Of a stretch of 64,000 bases of DNA, positions 8,313-17,462 are shown piece after piece (position 1 is the stretch's first letter; each line of letters starts with the position of its first letter). The DNA is taken from positions 558,001-622,000 of the forward strand of contig OY969786.1 in the NCBI GenBank assembly GCA_963703075.1, in the 5' to 3' direction. Source of the stretch: Korobacter sp963703075. GTDB lineage: Bacteria; Acidobacteriota; Terriglobia; Terriglobales; Acidobacteriaceae. The notes under the pieces were generated by a model that was not told where the DNA came from, made no database searches, and saw only the letters and a program-made list of their open reading frames with translations. A program made the translations under genes and the position numbers.

Positions 8313-9806
8313 GTGAGTTTTTTGTCGAGTCATCTTACGAAAGCGCGCACCCGTCGTGTCACGACGCGCTTATTTTTTCCGCTCAGTGTTTTTGCGATTT
8401 TCTCGGTGGCCTGGGTGCATGCCCAAACCTCGGTTGGCGGCGGTCTTACGACGGAGCCCGCGGCGTCGTCTGCTCCTTCGCAGTCTTTGGGCAGCGGCAG
8501 CCCCTTTTCCGGCTCCGTCGTTCAACTGAAACCCACCGCCGACGTTCTGCCGTTGACCATCAAAGATGCCATCCAGATGGGACTGAAGTACAACCTCGGG
8601 CTCATCCTTTCAGGAGCGCAGAACGATGCTGCCCGGGGAGCGCGGGTGCACGCGCTTTCGCAGCTGTTGCCGAATCTTTCCGCCCGCATCATGGAATCTG
8701 CCCAGCAGGTCTCTCTTGCGCAGTTCGGTTTTCCGGCAACCTTGACCGGCGGCAAGGAAGTTATCGGCCCCTTCGCGTATTTTGATGCCCGTGCGGTTTT
8801 CACCCAGGATGTCTTCGACTACACCGCCTTCCAGAACGCCCACGCCAGTGCCGAAGACGTGAAGTCCGCGCGTTTCGATTACCAGAATTCTCGTGACCTG
8901 GTTGTGCTCGTTTCCGGAGCAAGCTATCTGCAATCCGTCGCTGCAGCCTCGCGGGTCGACGCCGCCCAGGCCGAGCTGACCACCGCAACCACCGTCTACA
9001 ACCAGGCTGTCGATATGAAGGCCGCTGGCGTCATCCCGGCTATCGAAGTCGTACGTGCCCAGGTGCAGATGCAATCGCAGCAGCAGCGTCTACTCGCCGC
9101 GAAGAATGAGTTCGAACGCTCCAAGTTGACTCTTTCCCGCGTCATCGGCTTGCCCATGGCGCAGAACTTTGTTCTCGCCGACAAGATCCCCTATGCGCCT
9201 CTTCCTCCGGTTACCTTCGAGGAGGAACTGCAGCGTGCCTTCGACAACCGGTCCGACTACAAAGCTGCCCAAGCCCGCGTCCGCTCGGCTGAACTGGCCC
9301 GCAAGGCTGCCGTCGGCGAACGTCTTCCTACCCTGAAGATCAATTCCGACTATGGCGACATCGGTCCCCATCCGGACAAGTCGAACGGAACGTTTACCGC
9401 CGCTGGAGGCCTCAGCATCCCCATCTTCCAGGGTGGTCGCGCTCGCGGCGACATTATTCAAGCCGAGGCGCAGCTCAAGCAGCGGCAGTCTGAGCTCGAC
9501 AATCTGCGCGGCCAGATCGAATACGATTTGCGCACGGCCTTCCTCGACGTGCAAACCGCTGCCGACGAAATCAATGTTGCCACCAGCTCCTTGAAGCTGG
9601 CGCATGACCAGCTACACCAATCGCAGGACCGTTTCGCGGCTGGCGTCGCTGACAATCTTGAAGTCGTGCAGGCGCAGCAAGCAGTTGCCGTGGCCGACGA
9701 AAACTATATCTCCAGCCTGTACGCGCACAACTATGCCAAGCTGTCTCTGGTGCGTGCCGTCGGCGTCGCTGAAAATGCTGTCATGAATTTCTTGGGAGGG
9801 AAGTAG
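8313..9806 (+). CDS. TolC-family outer-membrane efflux protein (system 1)
   Basis: About 497 aa. The outer-membrane channel of a tripartite exporter. The start chosen is GTG at 8313, preceded by GGGGGAAG; it gives an arginine-rich signal peptide ending in VAWVHAQ. An ATG at 8244 is in frame but leaves the signal sequence buried. The mature protein has the two internally repeated TolC/OEP halves, including ALxxRxDxKAA-like DNRSDYKAAQAR and IFQGGRARGD before a long coiled coil. It is followed after one base by the HlyD-type adaptor and then by a DHA2 transporter, making a full EmrAB-TolC-like operon. Confidence 0.92.
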   Translation: MSFLSSHLTKARTRRVTTRLFFPLSVFAIFSVAWVHAQTSVGGGLTTEPAASSAPSQSLGSGSPFSGSVVQLKPTADVLPLTIKDAIQMGLKYNLGLILSGAQNDAARGARVHALSQLLPNLSARIMESAQQVSLAQFGFPATLTGGKEVIGPFAYFDARAVFTQDVFDYTAFQNAHASAEDVKSARFDYQNSRDLVVLVSGASYLQSVAAASRVDAAQAELTTATTVYNQAVDMKAAGVIPAIEVVRAQVQMQSQQQRLLAAKNEFERSKLTLSRVIGLPMAQNFVLADKIPYAPLPPVTFEEELQRAFDNRSDYKAAQARVRSAELARKAAVGERLPTLKINSDYGDIGPHPDKSNGTFTAAGGLSIPIFQGGRARGDIIQAEAQLKQRQSELDNLRGQIEYDLRTAFLDVQTAADEINVATSSLKLAHDQLHQSQDRFAAGVADNLEVVQAQQAVAVADENYISSLYAHNYAKLSLVRAVGVAENAVMNFLGGK

Positions 9807-9807
9807 C

Positions 9808-11043
9808 GTGCCCGAAGTTAAAAATAATGAAGAAGTCGAGAAGCGGAACGAAGCGGCTGACGATCATCATCGCGATCCCGAGGCTGAGCACCCCGAGCCC
9901 AGGCGCTCTTTCTTCCAGCACCATCCCGGCGCGCGTTGGCTTTTCCTCGCCGTGTTGATCCTTGTCATCGTCGGCGGCATCTTTATATGGCGCTATTACT
10001 CCGTCCGTGAGAGCACGGACGATGCCCAGATCGATGGTCACCTCTCGCCATTCAGTGGCCGGGTCAGCGGCATCGTCACTGCGGTGAACGTCAATGACAA
10101 CCAGCAGGTCAATGCCGGCGACATCCTCGTGCAACTCGATCCCAAGGACTACGAGGTAGCGCTGGAGCGCGCCAAGGCCGATCTCCAGGATGCAATTGCC
10201 ACCGAGCAAGGCGCCAAAACGAGTGTTCCCATCACCCACATCACCGCCGGCGGCAGCCTCGATACCGCGCGGGCCACAGTCGCCGCGGCCCTGAAAGACG
10301 TTGACGCTGCCAATGCACGTGTCGCCGAAGCGCAAGCCAATTACGACAAGGTCGCCAAAGACCTCGAACGCGCTCGCATGCTCGTCGAGAAGGATGAAAT
10401 CTCGCGCCAGCAGTACGACGCCGCCGTTGCTAACTACCAGGCCGCCAAGGCTTCAGTGGACGCTGCCCAGGCCGCTCTCGCCGCCTCTCAAAGCCACGTG
10501 ACCGAGGCTCGCGCCCAGGTCGCCACAGCCTTAACCGCGCCGCAACAGGTTCTGGTTTCCCGCACCCGCCTTGGTTCCGCAGAAGCGATGGTGCAGCAAA
10601 AAGAGTCCATCGTGAACCAGGCCCAACTCAATCTCAGCTATACCTCCATTCGCGCTCCCGCCAACGGGGTGATCAGCAATAAGACCGTCGAAGTCGGACA
10701 AGTCGTCACCCCGGGCCAGCCGCTGGCTTCGCTCATCGATCTAGATAACGTTTGGGTCACCGCCAATTTCAAAGAGGACCAGTTGCGGAAAATGAAGGTG
10801 GGCCAGAAGGTGAAAATTCACATCGATGCCTTCGATCGGGATTACGATGGCCACGTGGACAGCTTTGCCGGCGCAAGTGGTGCCCGCTTCAGCCTCCTGC
10901 CCCCGGAAAACGCCACCGGAAATTATGTGAAAGTCGTGCAGCGCCTTCCGGTGAAAATCGTCTTCGAAAAGGGTCAGGATCCGCAGCATAACCTCCGGCC
11001 AGGACTGTCCGTCGTTCCCACAGTGCTTACGGACTCGCAATAG
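9808..11043 (+). CDS. HlyD/EmrA-family membrane fusion protein (system 1)
   Basis: A 411-aa periplasmic adaptor. A charged cytoplasmic N-terminus (1-45) precedes one membrane helix (about 49-67). Then come a first half-lipoyl motif (STDDAQIDGHLSPFSG), a long Ala/Gln-rich coiled-coil hairpin (about 120-250) and the second half-lipoyl and beta-barrel part (IRAPANGVISNKTVEVGQ, VTANFKEDQL). This is the EmrA layout that links an inner-membrane MFS pump to TolC. GTG start, with GGGAGGGAAG overlapping the end of the TolC gene. Translational coupling with the upstream gene is likely. Confidence 0.93.
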   Translation: MPEVKNNEEVEKRNEAADDHHRDPEAEHPEPRRSFFQHHPGARWLFLAVLILVIVGGIFIWRYYSVRESTDDAQIDGHLSPFSGRVSGIVTAVNVNDNQQVNAGDILVQLDPKDYEVALERAKADLQDAIATEQGAKTSVPITHITAGGSLDTARATVAAALKDVDAANARVAEAQANYDKVAKDLERARMLVEKDEISRQQYDAAVANYQAAKASVDAAQAALAASQSHVTEARAQVATALTAPQQVLVSRTRLGSAEAMVQQKESIVNQAQLNLSYTSIRAPANGVISNKTVEVGQVVTPGQPLASLIDLDNVWVTANFKEDQLRKMKVGQKVKIHIDAFDRDYDGHVDSFAGASGARFSLLPPENATGNYVKVVQRLPVKIVFEKGQDPQHNLRPGLSVVPTVLTDSQ

Positions 11044-11120
11044 GCTCCCGGCTGCGTCCCACAATCCGGCAATAGCCAACCGGCCCGTCCCTCTGAGTTA
11101 CTGCCAGGTGGAGGGCCGAG

Positions 11121-12734
11121 GTGTCGGCAACTGCAACCCGCCTTTCGTCATTCAGCGCTCCTGGCTCGACGGCGCCCGCCGAGCACCATGAAATTCCGTC
11201 TATAAACCCGTGGTGGGTCGCCGCTGCGGTCATGTTGGGCGTCTTCATGGAAGTGCTCGACACCACCGTCGTCAATGTTTCGCTGCCCCATATCGCCGGA
11301 AATCTCTCCGCCAGCGTCGACGAAACCACCTGGGTCCTCACTTCCTACCTTGTATCCAACGCCATCGTCCTTCCCATGACCGGTTGGCTTGCCAACCACT
11401 TTGGCCGCAAGCGCATTCTCATGCTCTCCATCCTGGGGTTCACTGCTTCGTCCGTGGCCTGCGGCCTGGCGCCCAACCTTTCGTCGCTGATCTTCTTTCG
11501 CGTCGTCCAGGGCGCCACCGGCGGAGGCCTTCAGCCCCTCTCGCAAGCCATCATGCTCGAAGCCTTCCCCGGGAAGAAGCGCGGCCAAGCCATGGCTTTG
11601 TGGGGTCTGGGCATCGTCGTCGCCCCCATGCTCGGCCCCGTTCTCGGTGGCTGGATCACCGACAGCTATAGCTGGCGCTGGATCTTCTACATCAACTTGC
11701 CGGTCGGATTACTCGCCGCACTCATGGCCTACTGGTTCGTCTTCGATCCGCCCTACATTCGGCGCACTTCCGATGTCGTCGACTACTGGGGAATTGGTTT
11801 GCTCGTGATCGGCATGGGTTCGCTCCAGATCATGCTCGACAAGGGACAGGAAGATGACTGGTTCGGCTCCCATTTCATCGCCGTCCTGGCCATTCTCGCC
11901 ATCGGCGGACTTGCCGCTTTCGTCATTCGCGAGCTGAAGGCCGGACACCCGATCGTCGATCTGCGCGTCTTCAAAATCCGCACCTATGCCACCGGTGTCT
12001 TGCTTATGACGATCCTTGGCTTCGTGCTGTATGGAAGCACCGTGCTCATTCCCATCTGGCTGCAGACCCTCATGGGGTATCCATCGCTGCAGGCCGGGTT
12101 CGCCGTGCTGCCCCGCGGTCTCGGCTCGTTCCTGTTCATGCCCATCGTCGGCATTCTGATGGGGATCATCGAACCACGCAAATTGCTCGCCACCGGCCTG
12201 ATTACCGCTTCCCTCAGCCTGTACTGGCTTGGCACGCTCAACATCCAGGCCGGCTACTGGAACATCTTCTGGCCGCAACTGATGCAGGGTGCGGCCATGG
12301 GATTACTCTTCGTTCCCCTCACTACCATCACCAACGACCCGATTGCGCCGCAGAACATTGGCAACGCCACCAGCATCTTCAACTTGATGCGAAACATCGG
12401 AGGGAGCATCGGGATTGCCTCCGTGACCACCGTCGTAGCCAGGACCTCGCAGTTGCAGACCAACAATCTGGTTCACAACATCAACTGGAATAATCCGCAT
12501 GCGCGTCAGATGCTGGCTGCAGCCCGCGCCATGTTTATCGCCAAGGGCGCAGATCCGCACACCGCACAGCTTCGCGCTTACCGCGCATTGTGGGGAATGG
12601 TTGTGCAGCAGGCCACCATGCTCTCGTTTATCCGCGCTTTCCAAATTCTCGCCGCCTTGTTCGCGCTCTGCCTTCCGCTCATCTTCCTCATGCGCAAACC
12701 CCGGCACCACGACAAAGCCAACGCCGCCCACTAG
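11121..12734 (+). CDS. DHA2-family MFS multidrug transporter, EmrB/QacA type (system 1)
   Basis: A 537-aa, 14-helix drug:proton antiporter. The DHA2 motif with an acidic residue in helix 1 (FMEVLDTTVVNVSLPHIAG) is present, as are WVLTSYLVSNAI, motif A (LANHFGRKRI), motif C-like GPVLGGWITDSYSWRWIFYIN and the conserved NLMRNIGGSIGIA near helix 12. It starts at GTG with GAGG upstream, 77 bp after the adaptor gene. It is the energised component of the TolC-HlyD-MFS exporter. It is paralogous to the transporter at 14563-16149. Confidence 0.94.
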   Translation: MSATATRLSSFSAPGSTAPAEHHEIPSINPWWVAAAVMLGVFMEVLDTTVVNVSLPHIAGNLSASVDETTWVLTSYLVSNAIVLPMTGWLANHFGRKRILMLSILGFTASSVACGLAPNLSSLIFFRVVQGATGGGLQPLSQAIMLEAFPGKKRGQAMALWGLGIVVAPMLGPVLGGWITDSYSWRWIFYINLPVGLLAALMAYWFVFDPPYIRRTSDVVDYWGIGLLVIGMGSLQIMLDKGQEDDWFGSHFIAVLAILAIGGLAAFVIRELKAGHPIVDLRVFKIRTYATGVLLMTILGFVLYGSTVLIPIWLQTLMGYPSLQAGFAVLPRGLGSFLFMPIVGILMGIIEPRKLLATGLITASLSLYWLGTLNIQAGYWNIFWPQLMQGAAMGLLFVPLTTITNDPIAPQNIGNATSIFNLMRNIGGSIGIASVTTVVARTSQLQTNNLVHNINWNNPHARQMLAAARAMFIAKGADPHTAQLRAYRALWGMVVQQATMLSFIRAFQILAALFALCLPLIFLMRKPRHHDKANAAH

Positions 12735-12783
12735 CCGAAATCTCATTTGAGCGCTGCGTCTTCTTCTGATAACGTGGCCCGCC

Positions 12784-14553
12784 ATGGTCCGACGCTCGTC
12801 TCTTCTCGTCTTCGTTCTCTTCTCTTGCGTTGTCTTCACCCAAGCCCAAACTCCCGCCCAGCAGGCCGCTCAACTGATCAAGGATGAGTGGGGGTTCGAG
12901 CTGCGCACCTCGCCCGAATTCGCCACCTATCTCGGCGACCATCGTTACGACGACCAGGTCAGCGACCTCCGTCCCGCCGCCATCCAGGCACAAGCCGTCG
13001 AACAGAAAGCATTCTTGGCGCGCGCCAAGCAGATCGACCTCGCGAAACTCGACGAGCAGGATGCGCTCAACATCCGCCTGCTCCGGCGCAAGCTGCAGAT
13101 GTCCCTCGACAAGTTTCCGCTCGAGCCTTGGCTCATGCCGGTGGACCAGATGGGCGGCCCGCACACCGAGTACGCCCAACTCGCCCAGCAGACTGTGTTT
13201 CGCAATGCTGAAGATTACGATCACTACATTGCGCGCCTGAAAAAGCTTCCCGCGGTCTTTGCGCAGGTCACCGCTCTCATGCGCGAAGGCATGCAGAAAA
13301 AGCTCATGCCGCCCGCGTTCTTATTACCGGAAGCCGCTCACCAGGCGCAGGTCATCGCCTCTGAGAAAGGCGAAGAGAGTCCTTTTGCCGTTCCTTTGAA
13401 GAACTTTCCCGACACGGTTTCCGAGGCTGATCGCAAGCGTATCCGCGAACAGGTAATGGCGGTTGTCGAGACCGACATTGTTCCCACTTACGAGAAGTTC
13501 GCCAAGTTTCTCCAGGACGAATACGCTCCCGCAGGTCGCAAGGAGCCTGGAGTCTGGTCTCTTCCCCACGGCGCCGAGCGCTACCAGATGGCCATTCGCG
13601 AGATCACCACCACCGATCTCAAGCCCGACGAGATTCATGAACTCGGATTGAAGCAGGTACAGCAAATCCATCAGGAGATGCTCGTCATCGCACAGCAGTT
13701 CGGCTACAAAGACCTGGCGAGCTTTCATGAAGCCATTCGTAACAATAAGAATCTTTACGGCAAAAGCGGCGATCAGATTCTGGGCCTCTACAAGCAGCAT
13801 CTCGACGACATCACCAAGGACTTGCCGAAGCTTTTCGGCCGCCTGCCCAAGGCCAAGCTGGAAGTCATCCCCATGCCGTCCTACCGCTCCGCGCAGGTGC
13901 CGGCGGACTACAGCCCGGGTACCCCCGACGGCTCCCGTCCCGGCCATGTCAACGTGAACGAAACTGAGCCTACCAAGCGCCTGCTCTTAAATCTGGAAGC
14001 CATTGCCTACCACGAGGGACTGCCCGGACATCACTTGCAGATCTCTCTCGCCTACGAGCTGCCCGATCTGCCGGATTTTCGGCGCAACGGCGACTACACC
14101 GCTTTCGTCGAGGGCTGGGCGCTGTATAGCGAACAACTCGGCAAAGAGCTCGGCTATTACCAGGATCCCTACAGCAATTACGGACGTCTCGAAAATGAAA
14201 TGTGGCGCGCTATTCGCCTGGTGGTCGATACCGGCGTCCACTCGCAACACTGGACGCGCCAGCAGATGGTCGATTACTTCCACACCTACACCGCCATGGA
14301 TGAGCCCAACATCAACACCGAAGTCGACCGTTACATCGCGTGGCCGGCGCAGGCCTTGGCCTACAAGATCGGGCAGCTCACCATCCTTCGCCTGCGCGAG
14401 AGCGCAAAACAACAGCTTGGCGACAAGTTCGACCTGCGCGCATTCCATGATGAATTGTTGGGAGCAGGCGCCCTTCCCATGGATGTGCTCGAGGAACGCA
14501 TGAACGGTTGGATCGCGCAGCAGAAGTCGAATCCCGCCGCAGGGCTACGATAG
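12784..14553 (+). CDS. Secreted DUF885-family protein
   Basis: 589 aa with a clear signal peptide (residues 1-22, hydrophobic core LLVFVLFSCVVF, cleavage after TQAQ). The rest is the mostly helical DUF885 fold. It contains the family's metalloprotease-like motif in AIAYHEGLPGHHLQ, followed about 30 residues later by FVEGWALYSEQLG, whose Glu is the probable third zinc ligand. Members are thought to be zinc-dependent peptidases, but few have been assayed. It starts 49 bp after efflux system 1 and ends 9 bp from the convergent transporter of system 2, so it may be co-transcribed with system 1. Confidence 0.88.
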   Translation: MVRRSSLLVFVLFSCVVFTQAQTPAQQAAQLIKDEWGFELRTSPEFATYLGDHRYDDQVSDLRPAAIQAQAVEQKAFLARAKQIDLAKLDEQDALNIRLLRRKLQMSLDKFPLEPWLMPVDQMGGPHTEYAQLAQQTVFRNAEDYDHYIARLKKLPAVFAQVTALMREGMQKKLMPPAFLLPEAAHQAQVIASEKGEESPFAVPLKNFPDTVSEADRKRIREQVMAVVETDIVPTYEKFAKFLQDEYAPAGRKEPGVWSLPHGAERYQMAIREITTTDLKPDEIHELGLKQVQQIHQEMLVIAQQFGYKDLASFHEAIRNNKNLYGKSGDQILGLYKQHLDDITKDLPKLFGRLPKAKLEVIPMPSYRSAQVPADYSPGTPDGSRPGHVNVNETEPTKRLLLNLEAIAYHEGLPGHHLQISLAYELPDLPDFRRNGDYTAFVEGWALYSEQLGKELGYYQDPYSNYGRLENEMWRAIRLVVDTGVHSQHWTRQQMVDYFHTYTAMDEPNINTEVDRYIAWPAQALAYKIGQLTILRLRESAKQQLGDKFDLRAFHDELLGAGALPMDVLEERMNGWIAQQKSNPAAGLR

Positions 14554-14562
14554 CGTCGTGAC

Positions 14563-16149
14563 TTAGTGTCCTGCGGGCGGAGCTTCCGCTCCCGCCTTCG
14601 GACGCTTCAACAGCAGCGGTAACGGAATCAGGCACGCTACCAGCACCGCCACCACGTAAAACGCATTCACATACGCCAGCGTTGTCGCCTGGCGCTCGAT
14701 GGTTCCCATAATCTGCGAGTAGCCCTGCTGCAGCGCCAGCGCCGGGCCCGAGCCGGCTGCCCTCATCGATGCCACCGAACCGGCCAGAGTGTTGCGGAAT
14801 GCCTGGTCGTAGGGGGTCACGTGCGCCATCATGTTGTTCTGGTGCGTCTGCGATTGCCGCGCGAGGAAAGTCGTCAGCAGGGAAATGCCCACGCTGCCGC
14901 CCAGGTTACGAATGAAGTTCGACATCCCTGAGATCTGGTTGTTTTTCGTCATCGGAATACCGACATAACTCAGGGTGCTGATCGGGATGAAGATGAATGC
15001 CAGACCCGCCACCTGGAACACGCGCCACAATACGAACGTTCCGAAGTTCAGTTGCAGGTTCAGGTTCGTCATGTGGTAGAGCGCCAGCGACATCACCCCG
15101 AAGCCAATCATGATCAGCTTGCGCGGATCGAATTTTGAGACAAGAAATCCCGTGAGCGGCATCATCAACATCATGAAAAATCCGCCCGGCGACAGCGCCA
15201 TCCCCGCCTGTTGCGCCGAATAGCCCATCTGCAACTGCAGGAATTGCGGAATCAGCACCGTCGTTCCGAACAGCACCAGGCCCAGCACGAAGTTGAAGAA
15301 AAACGATGCCGCGAAGTTGCGGTTCTTCAGCAGGCTCACTTCCATGATCGGGTCTTTATGGTTCCACTCCCAAATCACGAGCGAGACAAGACACACGATG
15401 GCCACGATGAAGAACGTGGTAATGAACCGCGACCCGAACCAGTCGTCTTCCTGTCCTTTGTCGAGCACAACCTGCAGGAACCCGATGCCCACCGCCAGCA
15501 GCGCCAGCCCGATGTAATCGATCGAGAATTTCTGACCGCGGCGTCCCCGCAAGTGCGGCGGATCTTCCACCACCCGATGGGTCATCAATAACGACACAAT
15601 GCCAACCGGCACGTTGATGAAGAAGATCCAGCGCCAGTCGTAGTTATCGGTAATAAATCCGCCCAGCGTAGGCCCAATGGCCGGCGCGACCACCACCGCC
15701 ATGCCGTACATGGCGAAGGCCTGGCCTCGTTTCTCCGGAGGGAATGTATCGGCCAGAATCGCCTGTTCGCTCGGTCCCATGCCGCCGCCACCCGCCCCCT
15801 GCAATACGCGGAAGACGATCAGCCATCCCAGCGACGGCGCCAGCCCGCACAAAATCGACGATGTCGTGAACAGCGCCACGCACGTCATGTAGAAGCGTTT
15901 GCGGCCGATCACTGTCGCCAGCCATCCCGAAAGCGGCAGGACCACCGCGTTCGACACCAGGTAGCTGGTGAGTACCCAGGTCGATTCGTCTTGTCCCGCG
16001 CTCAGGCTGCCCGCGATGTGCGCCAGCGAGACGTTCGCGATGGAAGAATCCAAGACTTCCATGAATGTCGCCATCGTCACCGTGAAGGCGATGAGCCATG
16101 GGTTATAGCGCGGCTTCCAGGCCGGCACTGCTACCGCCGCCTGCGACAT
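14563..16149 (-). CDS. DHA2-family MFS multidrug transporter, EmrB/QacA type (system 2)
   Basis: 528 aa, 14 membrane helices, with the same signature blocks as the system 1 transporter: FMEVLDSSIANVSLAHIAG, WVLTSYLVSNAVVLPLSG, IGRKRFYM, GPTLGGFITDNYDWRWIFFIN and FIRNLGGSVGIS. Its start codon overlaps the adaptor stop (ATGA), showing translational coupling. It is the last gene of a TolC-HlyD-MFS operon on the minus strand, convergent with system 1. Confidence 0.94.
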   Translation of the reverse strand: MSQAAVAVPAWKPRYNPWLIAFTVTMATFMEVLDSSIANVSLAHIAGSLSAGQDESTWVLTSYLVSNAVVLPLSGWLATVIGRKRFYMTCVALFTTSSILCGLAPSLGWLIVFRVLQGAGGGGMGPSEQAILADTFPPEKRGQAFAMYGMAVVVAPAIGPTLGGFITDNYDWRWIFFINVPVGIVSLLMTHRVVEDPPHLRGRRGQKFSIDYIGLALLAVGIGFLQVVLDKGQEDDWFGSRFITTFFIVAIVCLVSLVIWEWNHKDPIMEVSLLKNRNFAASFFFNFVLGLVLFGTTVLIPQFLQLQMGYSAQQAGMALSPGGFFMMLMMPLTGFLVSKFDPRKLIMIGFGVMSLALYHMTNLNLQLNFGTFVLWRVFQVAGLAFIFIPISTLSYVGIPMTKNNQISGMSNFIRNLGGSVGISLLTTFLARQSQTHQNNMMAHVTPYDQAFRNTLAGSVASMRAAGSGPALALQQGYSQIMGTIERQATTLAYVNAFYVVAVLVACLIPLPLLLKRPKAGAEAPPAGH

Positions 16150-17456
16150 CAGCGCACCTTTACGTCTGGCGTCACGGACATGCCCGGCCGCAGCAACCCG
16201 TCTTTGTTGAAGTCTTGCTTGTCACGGTCGTCAAAATCGAGCCGCACCGGGATGCGTTGCACCACTTTCACGTAGTTCCCGGTCGCGTTCTCCGGCGGAA
16301 GCAAGCTATACCGCGATCCCGTCGCCCCGCCGATCGTGGACACATGTGCCTTCCACTTGCGGCCCCCATACATATCGACCTTAATCTCAACGGGCTGTCC
16401 TGGATGCATGCGCTCTAGCTGCGTTTCCTTGAAATTCGCGGTCACCCAGACATCGCGCAAGGGCACAATCGCGAACAAGTCGGTTCCCGGCTCCACGTTT
16501 TGTCCCGTCTGCACCGCGCGCCGGCCCACAATTCCATCCACCGGCGCGACGATGGTGGCATATTGCAGATTCAGTTTCGCCTGCTCCAGCGCCGCCTTCT
16601 TCTGCTCCGCCTGCGCCTCCGCCGATTCCGCTTTCGCCCGTGTGACTCCAATCTGTTTTGGCGTGACCTGCGCATTCGCCAGGCTTGCTCGCGCCTGCGT
16701 CACCCGGGTTGCCGCCTGTTGCACTTGTGCCAGCGCCGCTCGTACCGACGCTTCGCGCGCTGCCAGCGTCGCATTCGCCGATTCGGCCGTCACCACCGCC
16801 TGGTCGAACTGCTGTTGCGCAATTTCTTTCTTCACCAGCAGCGAACGATACCGCTCCACGTCGGCGTTCAGCTTGCGCGCGTTGGCCTGCGCCTCCACCA
16901 CTTGCGACTGCGCTGCATCGGCCTGCTGTTGTGCCGCTGTCAGCCCTGCCTGCGCATTCAGTACGTCCGCGTCCGCGCCGCTGATCTGCGTGCTCGAGCC
17001 TACCGTCGTGATCGGCACATTCAAGGCGGCGGCATGAGCCGTCGCAACGGCATCGTCATAGTCGGCCTGCGCTTTTTGCAGCGCAACTTGGTAGTCCTTC
17101 GGGTCGATCTGCACCAGCACATCGCCCGCATGCACCGACTGCCCATCGTCCGCGAGCACCTTCACCACCTGCCCGCCGACCCGCGCATTCACGTTGTAGA
17201 TGTGCCCATCTACCTGAGCATCATCCGTGCTTTCGAATTGTCGGCTATGCAGCCACAGCAGCAGCCCGAGCACCGCCAGCAACAGCACCACCGCAAAGAT
17301 CGCGAATTTTGCCCTTGGATTGCGCTCGAAAAATCCAGCGCTCTGGTCCCGCTTTTCCAGGTCCGGGTCAGCGACTCGTGCGTTCCCGTTTTCTTCCGGA
17401 ACCGCGACCCGCTGTTCGTCGTTTTCTGCTTTCGTTTCGTCCGTCGTCTTCATCAT
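16149..17456 (-). CDS. HlyD/EmrA-family membrane fusion protein (system 2)
   Basis: A 435-aa adaptor. A charged cytoplasmic tail (1-46) is followed by one helix (FAIFAVVLLLAVLGLLLWL), the half-lipoyl motif STDDAQVDGHIYNVNARVGG, a long Ala/Gln-rich coiled-coil hairpin and a second lipoyl half (IVAPVDGIVGRRAVQTGQNV, VTANFKETQLERM). Starts at the second of two consecutive ATGs downstream of AAGGCGAG, 6 bp after the TolC gene. Bridges the MFS pump and TolC. Confidence 0.93.
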   Translation of the reverse strand: MMKTTDETKAENDEQRVAVPEENGNARVADPDLEKRDQSAGFFERNPRAKFAIFAVVLLLAVLGLLLWLHSRQFESTDDAQVDGHIYNVNARVGGQVVKVLADDGQSVHAGDVLVQIDPKDYQVALQKAQADYDDAVATAHAAALNVPITTVGSSTQISGADADVLNAQAGLTAAQQQADAAQSQVVEAQANARKLNADVERYRSLLVKKEIAQQQFDQAVVTAESANATLAAREASVRAALAQVQQAATRVTQARASLANAQVTPKQIGVTRAKAESAEAQAEQKKAALEQAKLNLQYATIVAPVDGIVGRRAVQTGQNVEPGTDLFAIVPLRDVWVTANFKETQLERMHPGQPVEIKVDMYGGRKWKAHVSTIGGATGSRYSLLPPENATGNYVKVVQRIPVRLDFDDRDKQDFNKDGLLRPGMSVTPDVKVR

Positions 17457-17462
17457 CTCGCC

